Assembly (NCBI GenBank): GCA_964496245.1
Contig: CAZBZG010000130.1
Coordinates: 1 to 12,047, forward strand
Reading direction: 5' to 3'
Source of the DNA: CAZBZG01 sp964496245
GTDB lineage: Bacteria > Planctomycetota > SZUA-567
DNA: 12,047 nt
The translations under genes and the position numbers were made by a program. Of this stretch, positions 1-7,054 are shown piece by piece; positions within the stretch are counted from its first letter, which is position 1, and every line of letters starts with the position of its first letter. The notes below the pieces were generated by a model. The model had not been told where the DNA came from and searched no databases. It worked only from the letters and a program-made list of their open reading frames with translations.

Positions 1-1036
1 GTCTGGCGTCGAACACGTCGCACAGGTTGACGTACGCAAAGCCTTCCAGGTCGAACGCCGAGAGGCGGGCGTCGATCGCGCGGGTGCAGGACATGAAATA
101 CGGCTTGGACTTGCTGCGGAGTTCGTCCCGCTCGCGTTCGGTGAGCGGCTTGGCGGTCGTGAAGAGCGACGGCTGGAGGGCGAAGACGTACGTCGCCCTT
201 TCGAGCGAGAGCGCGTACCGGGCGAGGCGCACGTTCTTGGCGAGGCGCTCGGCCACGCGCGCGGGGGCTACCTTGTCCTTGTCGATCGCGATCACGTCCG
301 GCAGGCGCGCGAAGCCCGAGCGCTGGCGGGCCGTGTTGACAAGACGCCGGTAGTGGTCGTCTGCGTAGGAGCGGAACCAGAGGATGTCCCGCCCCTTCTC
401 GGCCCAGTGGATGTCGTTCACGCCCGAGTAGGAGAGGACCAGGTCGGGCGCGAGCTCGGAGAGCCGGTTCGCGATCAGGATGCGCTCGTGCGTGGACGCC
501 CAGGCGGGCGAGGCCAGGGTGAAGACTTCGTAGGTCCGCTCCCGCTCGCGGCCGGTCGCGCGATTGAGCAGACGTTCGAGTACGGCTCCGAGAATGGCGT
601 CCTGGCTGGGCGCGCCCGAGCCGAACGCGGCCGAGCCGCCTGTGACGAAGATGCGGAACGTGTTCGGCGGTTTGGGCATGGTGACCGCGCGCTTGTCGCG
701 GCACTGCCGGGCGTTGATCGTGGCGTTGCCGTGCAAGCCGGGCCGGGGCCCATGCCCCACAAAGGGCGCGAGCGTGGTGGGCACGGCCCAGCAGTAGTCG
801 TCGATCGCCTCGGGTACGCGCGCAACGTCCTGATACGCCAGGGCCAGGGCTGCGCGTTCGTCGGGCTCGTCCACCAGCCAGCCCAGGCGTTCGCCGCGCC
901 GGTGGTGCTGGATCTGGGACCGCATCGGCAGCACGGCCAGCCCGTAGCCGGCGACCAGGCCCACGGCCACCAGCAGCACAGGCAGGCCGATGGCCAGCAG
1001 GCGGACCATTGCGTTTCTGGGCGGTGCGTCTGTCAT
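1..1036 (-). CDS. Membrane-anchored SGNH/GDSL-like hydrolase (C-terminus beyond window)
   Basis: The minus strand reads openly from ATG at 1036-1034 to the window edge, giving 345 codons with no stop; the stop codon lies outside. Residues 13-36 are a hydrophobic helix (LLAIGLPVLLVAVGLVAGYG), so the protein is probably anchored in the inner membrane with the rest outside. The segment RIFVTGGSAAFG (128-139) matches SGNH block I as seen in environmental SGNH proteins (GGSxxxG), with Ser135 the likely nucleophile. LSYSGVNDI matches block III (GxND), with Asn207 in the oxyanion position. Block II is atypical: ASPAW (175-179) stands where a Gly is usual. Block V (DxxH) would be past the window, so catalysis cannot be confirmed. 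Family members are esterases or carbohydrate deacetylases, but the substrate is unknown. No Shine-Dalgarno precedes the start. A longer plus-strand frame over the same DNA resembles no family. Confidence 0.85.
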   Translation of the reverse strand, partial: MTDAPPRNAMVRLLAIGLPVLLVAVGLVAGYGLAVLPMRSQIQHHRRGERLGWLVDEPDERAALALAYQDVARVPEAIDDYCWAVPTTLAPFVGHGPRPGLHGNATINARQCRDKRAVTMPKPPNTFRIFVTGGSAAFGSGAPSQDAILGAVLERLLNRATGRERERTYEVFTLASPAWASTHERILIANRLSELAPDLVLSYSGVNDIHWAEKGRDILWFRSYADDHYRRLVNTARQRSGFARLPDVIAIDKDKVAPARVAERLAKNVRLARYALSLERATYVFALQPSLFTTAKPLTERERDELRSKSKPYFMSCTRAIDARLSAFDLEGFAYVNLCDVFDAR

Positions 1037-1043
1037 GGAATGG

Positions 1044-1049
1044 ATTGTA
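1044..1049 (-). promoter_or_regulatory. Candidate -10 box of the SGNH hydrolase gene, giving a leaderless mRNA
   Basis: Read on the minus strand, TACAAT (1049-1044) matches TATAAT at five of six positions and lies only 7 nt before the ATG at 1036. Transcription would then start at or next to the start codon. No purine-rich ribosome site is present, which fits a leaderless transcript. No convincing -35 is seen about 17 bp upstream. Confidence 0.4.
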
Positions 1050-1125
1050 CCGGTCCGCAGCAGGCAGGGCCAGTGCGAAAGGCACCGTCTTGTGCTCGTG
1101 CGTGCCGGCGGATCGGCCGTCTGCC

Positions 1126-1153
1126 TTGACGGCAGGCAGGGGAGGGATAGGAT
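1126..1153 (+). promoter_or_regulatory. Candidate sigma70-type promoter of the sulfatase gene
   Basis: TTGACG (1126-1131), a 16-nt spacer and TAGGAT (1148-1153) match the consensus at 5/6 and 4/6 positions. The -35 lies inside a small inverted repeat, CTGCC-TTGAC-GGCAG (1121-1135), which could be an operator or chance. It would give a 5' leader of about 60 nt before the sulfatase start. The whole 185-bp divergent space between the two genes holds nothing else recognisable. Confidence 0.45.
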
Positions 1154-1221
1154 GGACGGTGCGGGTCGGCTTGCCGCCCGCTCTCCATTCACCGGCATCC
1201 CAAAGGCGCCAAGGAGCCCCC

Positions 1222-2712
1222 ATGCCCGACCAGCCGAACATCCTGCTCATCACAGCCGACCAGCTGCGCTGGGATTGCCTGGGCTGCGCGGGCAACGACG
1301 TGATCCAGACGCCCAATCTGGATGCGCTCGCCGCGCGGGGTGTGCGCTTTGCCAACGGGTTCACGCCCAATCCCATCTGCGTGCCCGCGCGGGCCAGCAT
1401 CATGACCGGCAACTACGCCCACGTGTGCACGGGCTCCAAGAACAACGGCGGCCGCATCCGCGACGGCCAGCCGCTGCTCACCGAGGTCCTGAAGGCCGTT
1501 GGCTATCGCACCTATGCCCTGGGCAAGCTGCACTTCGTGCCCTATGCGCCGCCGGGCGAGCCGCGCCTGGTCCACGGATTCGAGCACGTGGACCTGACCG
1601 AGAGCGGCCGCATCCACAACCAGTACGATCCCGAGGGCAAGCGTACGGGACTCGAAGACTACATCGACTACCTGCGCGAGAAGGGATGGGACGGGTACTC
1701 GCGTGCGCACGGCATCGGCAACAACGACGTGCGGCCCTGCCCCTCGCCCCTGCCGCCCGAGCACACGGTCGATCACTGGATTGCGGACTGCACCATCCGC
1801 CAGATCGATCGGCACGCAGAGGAGCGCTCCGGCCAACCGTTCTTCATGTGGATGAGTTCGCCCAAGCCGCACAGTCCGTACGACCCGCCCCGGCCGTACG
1901 ACACGCTCTACGATCCCCGCCAGGTGCCCGCGCCCTTCGGTTCGGTCGAGCACCTGACCGACCGGTTCGCCAACATCGAATCGATCCGCCACACGCATGC
2001 CATCGCCACGCTCAGCCCGGCCGCGCTCCAGGTCATCCGTTCCCACTACTACGGGTGCGTCACGTGGCTGGACGAACAGATCGGCCGCGTGCTGAAGCGC
2101 CTGGAGGAACAGGGGCTGCTCGACAAGACGCTGATCGTGTTCACCGCAGACCACGGGGACCTGTTGGGCGACTTCGGCTCGTTCTTCAAGGCCAACCATC
2201 TGAACGGCTCGGTGCGCGTGCCGTTCTTGGCTGCCGGTCCGGGCGTGCGCCAGGGCGAGGCGAGCAAGGCGCTCGTGGGGCTCCAGGATCTTCTGCCCAC
2301 GTTCGCGGCTGCCGCCGGCGCGGATCTGCCGGCCGCGGTGCACGGATGCGATCTCGCGCCCGTGCTCGCAGACCCTGCAGCACCCGTGCGCGACTGGTAC
2401 TACGCCCAGACCCTGGAGAGCCCCAAGCAGAGCGCCATGGTCACGGACGGCGCGTGGAAGTACATCTACTCCGAGCCCGGCGCGACCGAGGAGCTCTACG
2501 ACCAGCGTGAAGACCCGGCCGAGCTCACCAACCGCGTGCAGGATCCGGCTGCGGCCGAACGTCTCGAAGCCCTGCGGGCCGAACTGCGCCGCCAGGCCGA
2601 AACAATGGGCGATGCGGATCTCTTGGCGGGCGACGCGTTCGCCCGGAGCCCGCTCGACCGCGAAGCCCTGCGCAAGCAGCCCGTGGGTGGCATGGGTTGG
2701 CGGTGGTTCTGA
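1222..2712 (+). CDS. Cys-type sulfatase (arylsulfatase A / S1 family)
   Basis: This 496-residue protein would hydrolyse sulfate esters, probably on a carbohydrate. The N-terminal metal site is ITADQLRWD (Asp13). The catalytic motif CVPAR (53-57) fits CxPxR, in which Cys53 is oxidised to formylglycine by a separate maturase; none is visible here. GKLHF (Lys102, His104) and FTADHGD (Asp310, His311) supply further metal- and sulfate-binding residues, and Lys323 precedes RVPF as in the family. Length is normal. The start at 1222 is chosen because AAGGAG (1211-1216) stands 5 nt upstream and homology begins at once; the open frame runs back to 1009 but would overlap the divergent gene. There is no signal peptide with this start, so it is predicted cytoplasmic. 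Neighbouring esterase and dehydrogenase genes fit degradation of a sulfated glycan (inference). Confidence 0.93.
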   Translation: MPDQPNILLITADQLRWDCLGCAGNDVIQTPNLDALAARGVRFANGFTPNPICVPARASIMTGNYAHVCTGSKNNGGRIRDGQPLLTEVLKAVGYRTYALGKLHFVPYAPPGEPRLVHGFEHVDLTESGRIHNQYDPEGKRTGLEDYIDYLREKGWDGYSRAHGIGNNDVRPCPSPLPPEHTVDHWIADCTIRQIDRHAEERSGQPFFMWMSSPKPHSPYDPPRPYDTLYDPRQVPAPFGSVEHLTDRFANIESIRHTHAIATLSPAALQVIRSHYYGCVTWLDEQIGRVLKRLEEQGLLDKTLIVFTADHGDLLGDFGSFFKANHLNGSVRVPFLAAGPGVRQGEASKALVGLQDLLPTFAAAAGADLPAAVHGCDLAPVLADPAAPVRDWYYAQTLESPKQSAMVTDGAWKYIYSEPGATEELYDQREDPAELTNRVQDPAAAERLEALRAELRRQAETMGDADLLAGDAFARSPLDREALRKQPVGGMGWRWF

Positions 2713-2743
2713 GGCGCGCCGCCGCGCAACAGCCCGCGTTCGC

Positions 2744-2763
2744 GGACGCGCGGGAGCGCGTCC
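2744..2763. terminator. GC-rich hairpin between convergent genes
   Basis: GGACGCGC - GGGA - GCGCGTCC is a perfect 8-bp stem with a tetraloop in the 60-bp gap between the sulfatase and esterase stop codons. It has no T-tract on either strand, so it may act as a weak bidirectional terminator or simply protect 3' ends. Confidence 0.4.
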
Positions 2764-2772
2764 CTCCGGGTT

Positions 2773-4773
2773 TCACCGCTCCAGGGCAACCCCGGACAGT
2801 CCGAGAGCCTTGAGGTGCCTCCGCAGGTCCCGCTCCTTCCAGGACCGCATCTGAGCGTCCCACGGCTTGACGAGGGTCAACTGCTTGCGCTTGGCCAGCT
2901 CGCGCAGGCAGTCGGGCAGGTCGAAGTGATGGAGCGCGTCGAACACGAGCGAGGAGAGCGGCCACGCGTAGGTCGCACTCTGGGTCAGCTCGTGGTAGGA
3001 GAGCAGGGCGTTGTGGAGCGTCACGTGCTTGACCGCCGGGTGGAGCACGCCGGCGAACGTAGCCCAGATCGCGCCCAGGCCCCGGCCCACCAGATGCACC
3101 GTGCGCGTGCCCCCGGACGCGACGAGATCCAGCGCGCGCAAGAGGTCGTGCACGCGCCGGCCGCTGTAGGGTTGGTTGAGCATCTGTCCGTACGTGCCGT
3201 ACATGTAGTCCGCATCGTACGCGGCGAAGACGTCCCGCATGTGGCACGCCAGAACGGACAGGTCGCCGATACCGCGTACATCCAGCGCCAGGAGGGGATC
3301 GGCCGCGGGCGTCTTGCGCTTCTGAAATTCCCCGCACGCGGAGAGGTGCGGCACGTACAGGATGGCTTCCTCTGGCGCCGGCACCTGGTAGTACGCTTTG
3401 CCGGAGAAGGCGTGGAGCACGGCCTGCACGCCCGGCTCGGTCTCGATCGCGAAGCGGTTGTGCGTGAGGCGGCGGGTCTTGGTGAGCTGGAGGCCTGCGG
3501 GCCGGAGCACGCGCACGTGGGGCGCGCGGCCGCGGGCGGGGAGCGCCAGCTGGCGCACGATCGCGCGCCGGAGCGCCTTGCCCCGGACCTGTCCGCGCTC
3601 CGCCGCGATCCGGTTGGCCGCGTCCCGCGTGAAATCGAAGACGACCCGCGGCTTGAGATGGTGCGCCTGGCCGCGGGGGGCGGCGTGAAGATCTTCGGCC
3701 CGCTCCGGCCGCAGCGGGCAGGGCTCGGTTGCGTCAGCCCGCACGCCCGCGTGCCGATTGAAGAACCGGTACATGGCTTCCCGGTTCTCCACGTGGTACC
3801 CGTGGTCGCCCGGCCCGATGAAGAGCCGGACGTTCCTCTCTGCGCCCGCAATGCGGTAGAGCCGGCGGAGTTCGTCGTACACGTCCTCCAGCCCCCGGCG
3901 GTCGAAGAAGTCGTTGGCCTTGCCGAGGAGCAGCGTGGGCCGGGGAATGCGCGCCACAAAGAAGTCGGCCATGTCGAGTCCCGCGGCGAGCAGCCCCGGT
4001 GGCATCTGCTCGGCGTCCTGGGCTTCCTCGTTTTCCAGGTTGTTCAGATAGCGCGTGACAAAGCAGCTCGGCGCCGCCATGGTGAACCGGGGGTCGAGTC
4101 CGGTGAGCCACGTGGTCATGGTCCCGCCGCCCGAGTTGCCGGTGAGCCCCACGCGCGTGCGGTCCACCTCGGGCCGGGCGAGCAGCACGTCGAGCGCGCG
4201 CATACCGTCCCACGCCCGCCACATGCCGAAGAACCCGCCCAGGAGATGCATCTGGTTGCCCATCATGTTGTGATCGGCGCAGAGGCCCCCCGGACGTTTG
4301 GCTTTGGGTAGACGCAAATACTGCATGCGCTCGCCCTGGCTGATGGGGTCGTAGATGAGCACGGCGTAGCCCATGCGGGCGAGGTGGCTGGCAAAGGCCT
4401 GGTAGAGCGGTGCGGCCTTGCCTTCGGGCGAGTGGCCGCAGGTGCCGAGCACGGCCGGAAAAGGCGGCGTGCCGGTCGTGGGCAGGTAGAGGTTGGCGGT
4501 GACCGGGAAGTTCGGTCGGCTTTCGAACAGAAGCTTGTGGATGATGTAGGCGTCGCGCTCGATCGTGCCCGTGCTCCGCGTCTTGAGCGGCGTCTTCTTG
4601 GGACGGGAGCCGAAGCAGCGCCGGATCTTGCGCCGGGTGGCCTGCACGAGCTTCTCGAGGTCCGCGTGCGTGCGCACCCGCTTTCGCTCATCCGCGCGCG
4701 CGGCCATGATCTCCCGCACGCGGTCGACGTAGTACTCCTGGACCATGTGGCCGTAGGGGTGTCTGGGCGGCAT
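2773..4773 (-). CDS. Two-domain alpha/beta hydrolase, acetyl-xylan-esterase-like
   Basis: This 666-residue protein carries two alpha/beta-hydrolase-like domains. The first (about 60-345) has the nucleophile elbow GNSGG with Ser214, a probable acid in ANDFFDRRG (Asp288 or Asp291) and a histidine in GDHGYH (His324 or His327), as in AXE1-type acetyl xylan esterases and dienelactone-hydrolase relatives. The second (about 440-660) keeps the fold pattern, but its elbow reads VGRGLGA, so Gly565 replaces serine and it is probably non-catalytic. No signal peptide is seen, so it is likely cytoplasmic. The start has AAGGAG six bases upstream. That site overlaps the TAA of the oxidoreductase gene 10 nt before it, so the two are almost surely co-transcribed and translationally coupled. 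It probably removes acyl groups from oligosaccharides; the exact substrate is unknown. Confidence 0.85.
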   Translation of the reverse strand: MPPRHPYGHMVQEYYVDRVREIMAARADERKRVRTHADLEKLVQATRRKIRRCFGSRPKKTPLKTRSTGTIERDAYIIHKLLFESRPNFPVTANLYLPTTGTPPFPAVLGTCGHSPEGKAAPLYQAFASHLARMGYAVLIYDPISQGERMQYLRLPKAKRPGGLCADHNMMGNQMHLLGGFFGMWRAWDGMRALDVLLARPEVDRTRVGLTGNSGGGTMTTWLTGLDPRFTMAAPSCFVTRYLNNLENEEAQDAEQMPPGLLAAGLDMADFFVARIPRPTLLLGKANDFFDRRGLEDVYDELRRLYRIAGAERNVRLFIGPGDHGYHVENREAMYRFFNRHAGVRADATEPCPLRPERAEDLHAAPRGQAHHLKPRVVFDFTRDAANRIAAERGQVRGKALRRAIVRQLALPARGRAPHVRVLRPAGLQLTKTRRLTHNRFAIETEPGVQAVLHAFSGKAYYQVPAPEEAILYVPHLSACGEFQKRKTPAADPLLALDVRGIGDLSVLACHMRDVFAAYDADYMYGTYGQMLNQPYSGRRVHDLLRALDLVASGGTRTVHLVGRGLGAIWATFAGVLHPAVKHVTLHNALLSYHELTQSATYAWPLSSLVFDALHHFDLPDCLRELAKRKQLTLVKPWDAQMRSWKERDLRRHLKALGLSGVALER

Positions 4774-4783
4774 GGGGGGCTCC

Positions 4784-5953
4784 TTATTCCCGCTGGGCGT
4801 AGACGAGGTCGTAGTCCTCGGGTCCCACCTTGACCGGCAGGCCGAGGCGGGCGCTCTGGAGGAGCTTGAGCGCGACGTTGTTGACGACCACCGCGCTCTC
4901 CACGGGGCAGGGGTTCTCGCCCTGGCCCTGGATGTGCCGGCCGAAGCGTTCGAGCTGGTCGGCGTGTCCCTTGTTCACGCCGACCATGGCGGGCACGTCG
5001 GTGTCCCCCGCCTGGCGCCGGTCCCGGAGTCTGTCGCACGCCTCGTGAAACGCTTCGATGCCCTGCTTGTCCGCGAGGTCCTCGGCGCCGCCCAGGGGGA
5101 AGTACGTGCGAAACGGCTCGGTCTCCATGCCGCGCTGGCGCACCTCCAGGTGGTGGTCCATGGCGATGGTCACGTTGCGGAGGGACGCCTCCATGAGCTC
5201 CTTGGGATAGTCGAAGTTGCCGACCATGCTGTGCTGGAGTGTCGCCTGGGAGCCGTCGGCGAAGCGGATGAGTTCGGTGAAGTTGCCGCGCGGCGAGCCG
5301 CTCGCATAGACCTCGCACGGCGGCGACGGAACGAGCCAGAGGGCCAGGTCGATGAAGTGCACCATCTCGGCGAGGATGATGCCTTCGTCGTCCTCGAAGA
5401 TCCAGAGTTTCCACGTGCGGATGTCGTCGTTGACACGGAGGAGGAGCTGGGTGGATGCCTCTTCGGCGAGCGCGTCGCGCTTGCCCGTGTTCCGGTCGAT
5501 GCTGGCCGGCCGGTCGGCGCCTTTGGCGCGCGCCGTCTCGATCAGCCGGCGGAATTCGAGCACGGCCGGGCTCGACCGGCGGTTGTGCCCCACGCAGACG
5601 GGCACGCCCGTCTCGCGCGACGCGCGCAGGATCTCGAGGCTCTCGGCGCGCGTGGCCGCCAGCGGCTTCTCGGTGTACACGGGCTTGCCCTGGCGCAGAG
5701 CCTCGGTGATCACGGGCGCGCGGAGGTTCGTGTGCGTACAGAGCACGATCAGATCCACGTCCGGGTGGGCGGTCACTTCGTGCCAATCCTCGCTGGTCTC
5801 CTTTGCCCCCCACCTCTCGGCCGCTGCTTGGGCCGCCTCCTGACGCCGGTCGCAGGCGACCAGCAGCTCGAACTGTTCCGACGCGGCCAGGTTCGGAAGA
5901 TGGGCGCCATTGGCCAGAGCCCCGCACCCGACGACAGCTGCACGAAGTGCCAT
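4784..5953 (-). CDS. Gfo/Idh/MocA family NAD(P)-dependent oxidoreductase
   Basis: This 389-residue protein begins with a Rossmann fold: AAVVGCGALANGAHLP holds the dinucleotide glycine motif (Gly9, Gly11), and Asp35 follows strand 2. KPVYTEKPLA (90-99) carries the family EKP motif with catalytic Lys96. GHNRRSSPAV (122-131) and EMVHFIDLALWL follow in the substrate domain, as in inositol-dehydrogenase-like members. Family enzymes oxidise a sugar, inositol or amino sugar, often as part of epimerisation. The start at 5953 is chosen because GAGGAG lies 7 nt upstream and homology starts directly; an in-frame ATG at 6058 adds 35 residues of no family resemblance. No signal peptide is present. It is the first gene of a two-gene minus-strand operon with the esterase. 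Substrate is not predictable. Confidence 0.92.
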   Translation of the reverse strand: MALRAAVVGCGALANGAHLPNLAASEQFELLVACDRRQEAAQAAAERWGAKETSEDWHEVTAHPDVDLIVLCTHTNLRAPVITEALRQGKPVYTEKPLAATRAESLEILRASRETGVPVCVGHNRRSSPAVLEFRRLIETARAKGADRPASIDRNTGKRDALAEEASTQLLLRVNDDIRTWKLWIFEDDEGIILAEMVHFIDLALWLVPSPPCEVYASGSPRGNFTELIRFADGSQATLQHSMVGNFDYPKELMEASLRNVTIAMDHHLEVRQRGMETEPFRTYFPLGGAEDLADKQGIEAFHEACDRLRDRRQAGDTDVPAMVGVNKGHADQLERFGRHIQGQGENPCPVESAVVVNNVALKLLQSARLGLPVKVGPEDYDLVYAQRE

Positions 5954-6107
5954 TTGGATGCTCCTCGAGGAAGTGCGTGGTTTCGGATCGTCCGGTAGAG
6001 AGCCTGCCAGGCGGGCGGGCGTTGTCAACCGAAAAACGAGGTGGTGCGGGTTGCACACGCGCCATGGCGCTACGCCGCGTCAGCACGAATCGGGGATCGC
6101 CGCAACG

Positions 6108-6143
6108 CCTGGGAGCGCCGAGCTCGAGCTCGGCGCTCCCAGG
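6108..6143. repeat. 36-bp perfect palindrome
   Basis: CCTGGGAGCGCCGAGCTC is followed at once by its exact reverse complement, giving an 18-bp stem with no spacer, centred on GAGCTC. It lies in the 243-bp space between the oxidoreductase start (5953) and the aldolase remnant (6197). There is no T-tract. Its length and perfection suggest an interspersed palindromic element rather than an ordinary terminator. Confidence 0.9.
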
Positions 6144-6196
6144 AAGACTGCCAGGCATGCGTCTGGTGTCGGGCGCCACCCGCGATGCGGCGGCCG

Positions 6197-6529
6197 TCAG
6201 CCATCTGCGTGCTTGGCCACGATCTCGCGCACGCACGCCGCTGCTTCGGCCGATCCGGCGGCCAGGAAGGGCACGTCCCCGCCCGAGACGATCATGTGGA
6301 ACCCCAGCGACAGGGAGAGGCCGATCATCTCAGGCGCGTGCGTTACGATGACCGAGAACTTGCCATGGGCGCGGCACGCGTGGGCGACCGCCTCCATGTC
6401 CGAGCCCCGCGTCTCCGGCGTGCGGGGCGCGTCCATGGCAAAGCCGCGGCGCAACATGAGGCCGTCCGGACCGAGAAACATCGCGTCCGCGCTCTCCACG
6501 GCGGCGATGGCTTCGGCGTTGTCGATGGC
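6197..6529 (-). pseudogene. C-terminal remnant of an HpcH/HpaI-family aldolase
   Basis: From AIDNAEAIAAVESADAMFLG through HGKFSVIVTHAP and SLGFHMIVSGGDVPFL to the TGA at 6197, this frame matches the last ~110 residues of the HpcH/HpaI (2,4-dihydroxyhept-2-enedioate / pyruvate-type) aldolases. Intact members are about 250 residues. The match stops just before AIDN, where the family has the metal-binding Glu of the (I)ETxEA motif; here the codons before it read SRPG. The FIGPADL motif has become FLGPDGL, moving the second metal ligand. The frame stays open to a GTG at 6664, but that part is made of repeat sequence. The gene is therefore broken and probably inactive. It points the same way as the oxidoreductase-esterase operon and may once have belonged to that pathway. 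Confidence 0.75.
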
Positions 6530-6533
6530 TCCG

Positions 6534-6579
6534 GGCCTGGAGGCGGGAAGCTTCCGCCTGCGCAAAGACGCGCCAGGCC
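6534..6579. repeat. Nested hairpin at the aldolase break point
   Basis: GGCCTGG (6534-6540) pairs with CCAGGCC (6573-6579). Inside is a second hairpin, AGGCGG-G-AAG / CTT-CCGCCT (6541-6559), with one bulged G. It begins about 5 bp from the point where aldolase homology ends, so it may mark an insertion or deletion junction. Confidence 0.55.
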
Positions 6580-6670
6580 GTGCCTTGGGCTTCGCCGAGA
6601 TCCCTCTGGGCAAGATCGGCCCGCGCCGCAGCGTGCTCGGCCCGGAATAGGGATCGAACCCCACGATCCC

Positions 6671-6813
6671 GGGTGGCGCAGACGTTTACGTCTGCGCGCC
6701 GCAGTCGCAGGAGGCGGGGGCGTGCGCGGCAGCGCAGGGGGTCTGCGGTCGCCATCTGCTGTTCCCCGGACTCCCTGTGCTGGCGCACGCAGGCGGAAAT
6801 GCCTGCGCCACCC
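6671..6813. mobile_element. 143-bp MITE-like element with terminal inverted repeats and end hairpins
   Basis: GGGTGGCGCAG (6671-6681) and CTGCGCCACCC (6803-6813) are perfect 11-bp inverted repeats. Each end also folds on itself. On the left, GCGCAGACGT-TT-ACGTCTGCGC (6676-6697) is a 10-bp stem. On the right, 6781-6810 pairs TGGCGCA(CGCA)GGC with GCCTGCGCCA around a GGAAAT loop, with a 4-nt bulge that looks like a small duplication. The interior has no coding signal. The layout resembles paired REP-like units or a miniature element moved by an enzyme encoded elsewhere. No clear target duplication is seen. Confidence 0.6.
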
Positions 6814-6900
6814 AGGGGAAGCGGCATCGGGAGCTGCGCCGGTCGCGGCCCCCCCCCTTCGCTCTCCATTGCAGCCGGCCCAAAACCCCCGGATTCGGGC

Positions 6901-6928
6901 TTGACGAACTGCAATGTCCGGCTATAGT
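6901..6928 (+). promoter_or_regulatory. Sigma70-type promoter for tRNA-Val (and perhaps the thrS operon)
   Basis: TTGACG (6901-6906), a 16-nt spacer and TATAGT (6923-6928) each match the consensus at five of six positions, the best promoter match in the window. Transcription would start near 6935, about 38 nt before the tRNA. An 8-bp inverted repeat, CATTGCAG (6867-6874) / CTGCAATG (6909-6916), flanks the -35 and enters the spacer. Confidence 0.75.
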
Positions 6929-6972
6929 TATGGGTTCCGCGCCTGCAGGCTGGCGCGACAGCGAGACCGAGG

Positions 6973-7049
6973 GGGCGATTAGCTCAGTTGGCTAGAGCAC
7001 CAGCTCGACAAGCTGGGGGTCGCTGGTTCGAGTCCAGCATCGCCCACCA
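6973..7049 (+). tRNA. tRNA-Val (anticodon GAC), CCA encoded
   Basis: A full cloverleaf can be drawn. The acceptor GGGCGAT pairs with ATCGCCC without mismatch. The D stem is GCTC/GAGC with G18-G19 present, the anticodon stem is CCAGC/GCTGG, the variable loop has five bases, and the T stem is GCTGG/CCAGC with loop TTCGAGT. Discriminator A and CCA are encoded (7046-7049). The anticodon loop is TCGACAA (7005-7011), giving anticodon GAC at 7007-7009, which reads GUC and GUU valine codons. Position 33 is C (7006) instead of the nearly universal U, and bases 32 and 38 (T, A) could pair. Confidence 0.95.
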
Positions 7050-7054
7050 TGAAG

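Noticed and set aside
353..1129. Long plus-strand open frame opposite the SGNH hydrolase
   Set aside because: It is a GC-driven shadow. Its translation resembles no family, while the minus strand carries an uninterrupted SGNH-like protein with recognisable motifs.
2815..4311. 498-codon plus-strand frame opposite the esterase
   Set aside because: It is antisense to a clear alpha/beta hydrolase and has no recognisable motif.
4772..5998. 408-codon plus-strand frame opposite the oxidoreductase
   Set aside because: It is a shadow of the Gfo/Idh/MocA gene and lacks any domain pattern.
6023..6028. Perfect -35 hexamer TTGACA on the minus strand before the oxidoreductase
   Set aside because: No acceptable -10 hexamer is found 16-18 bp downstream, so a promoter is not supported, though one must exist nearby.
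6640..6666. T-arm-like sequence GGGGTTCGATCCC on the minus strand
   Set aside because: The stem cannot be completed in the canonical register, no CCA or other arms are present, and it is too short to call a tRNA remnant or attachment site.
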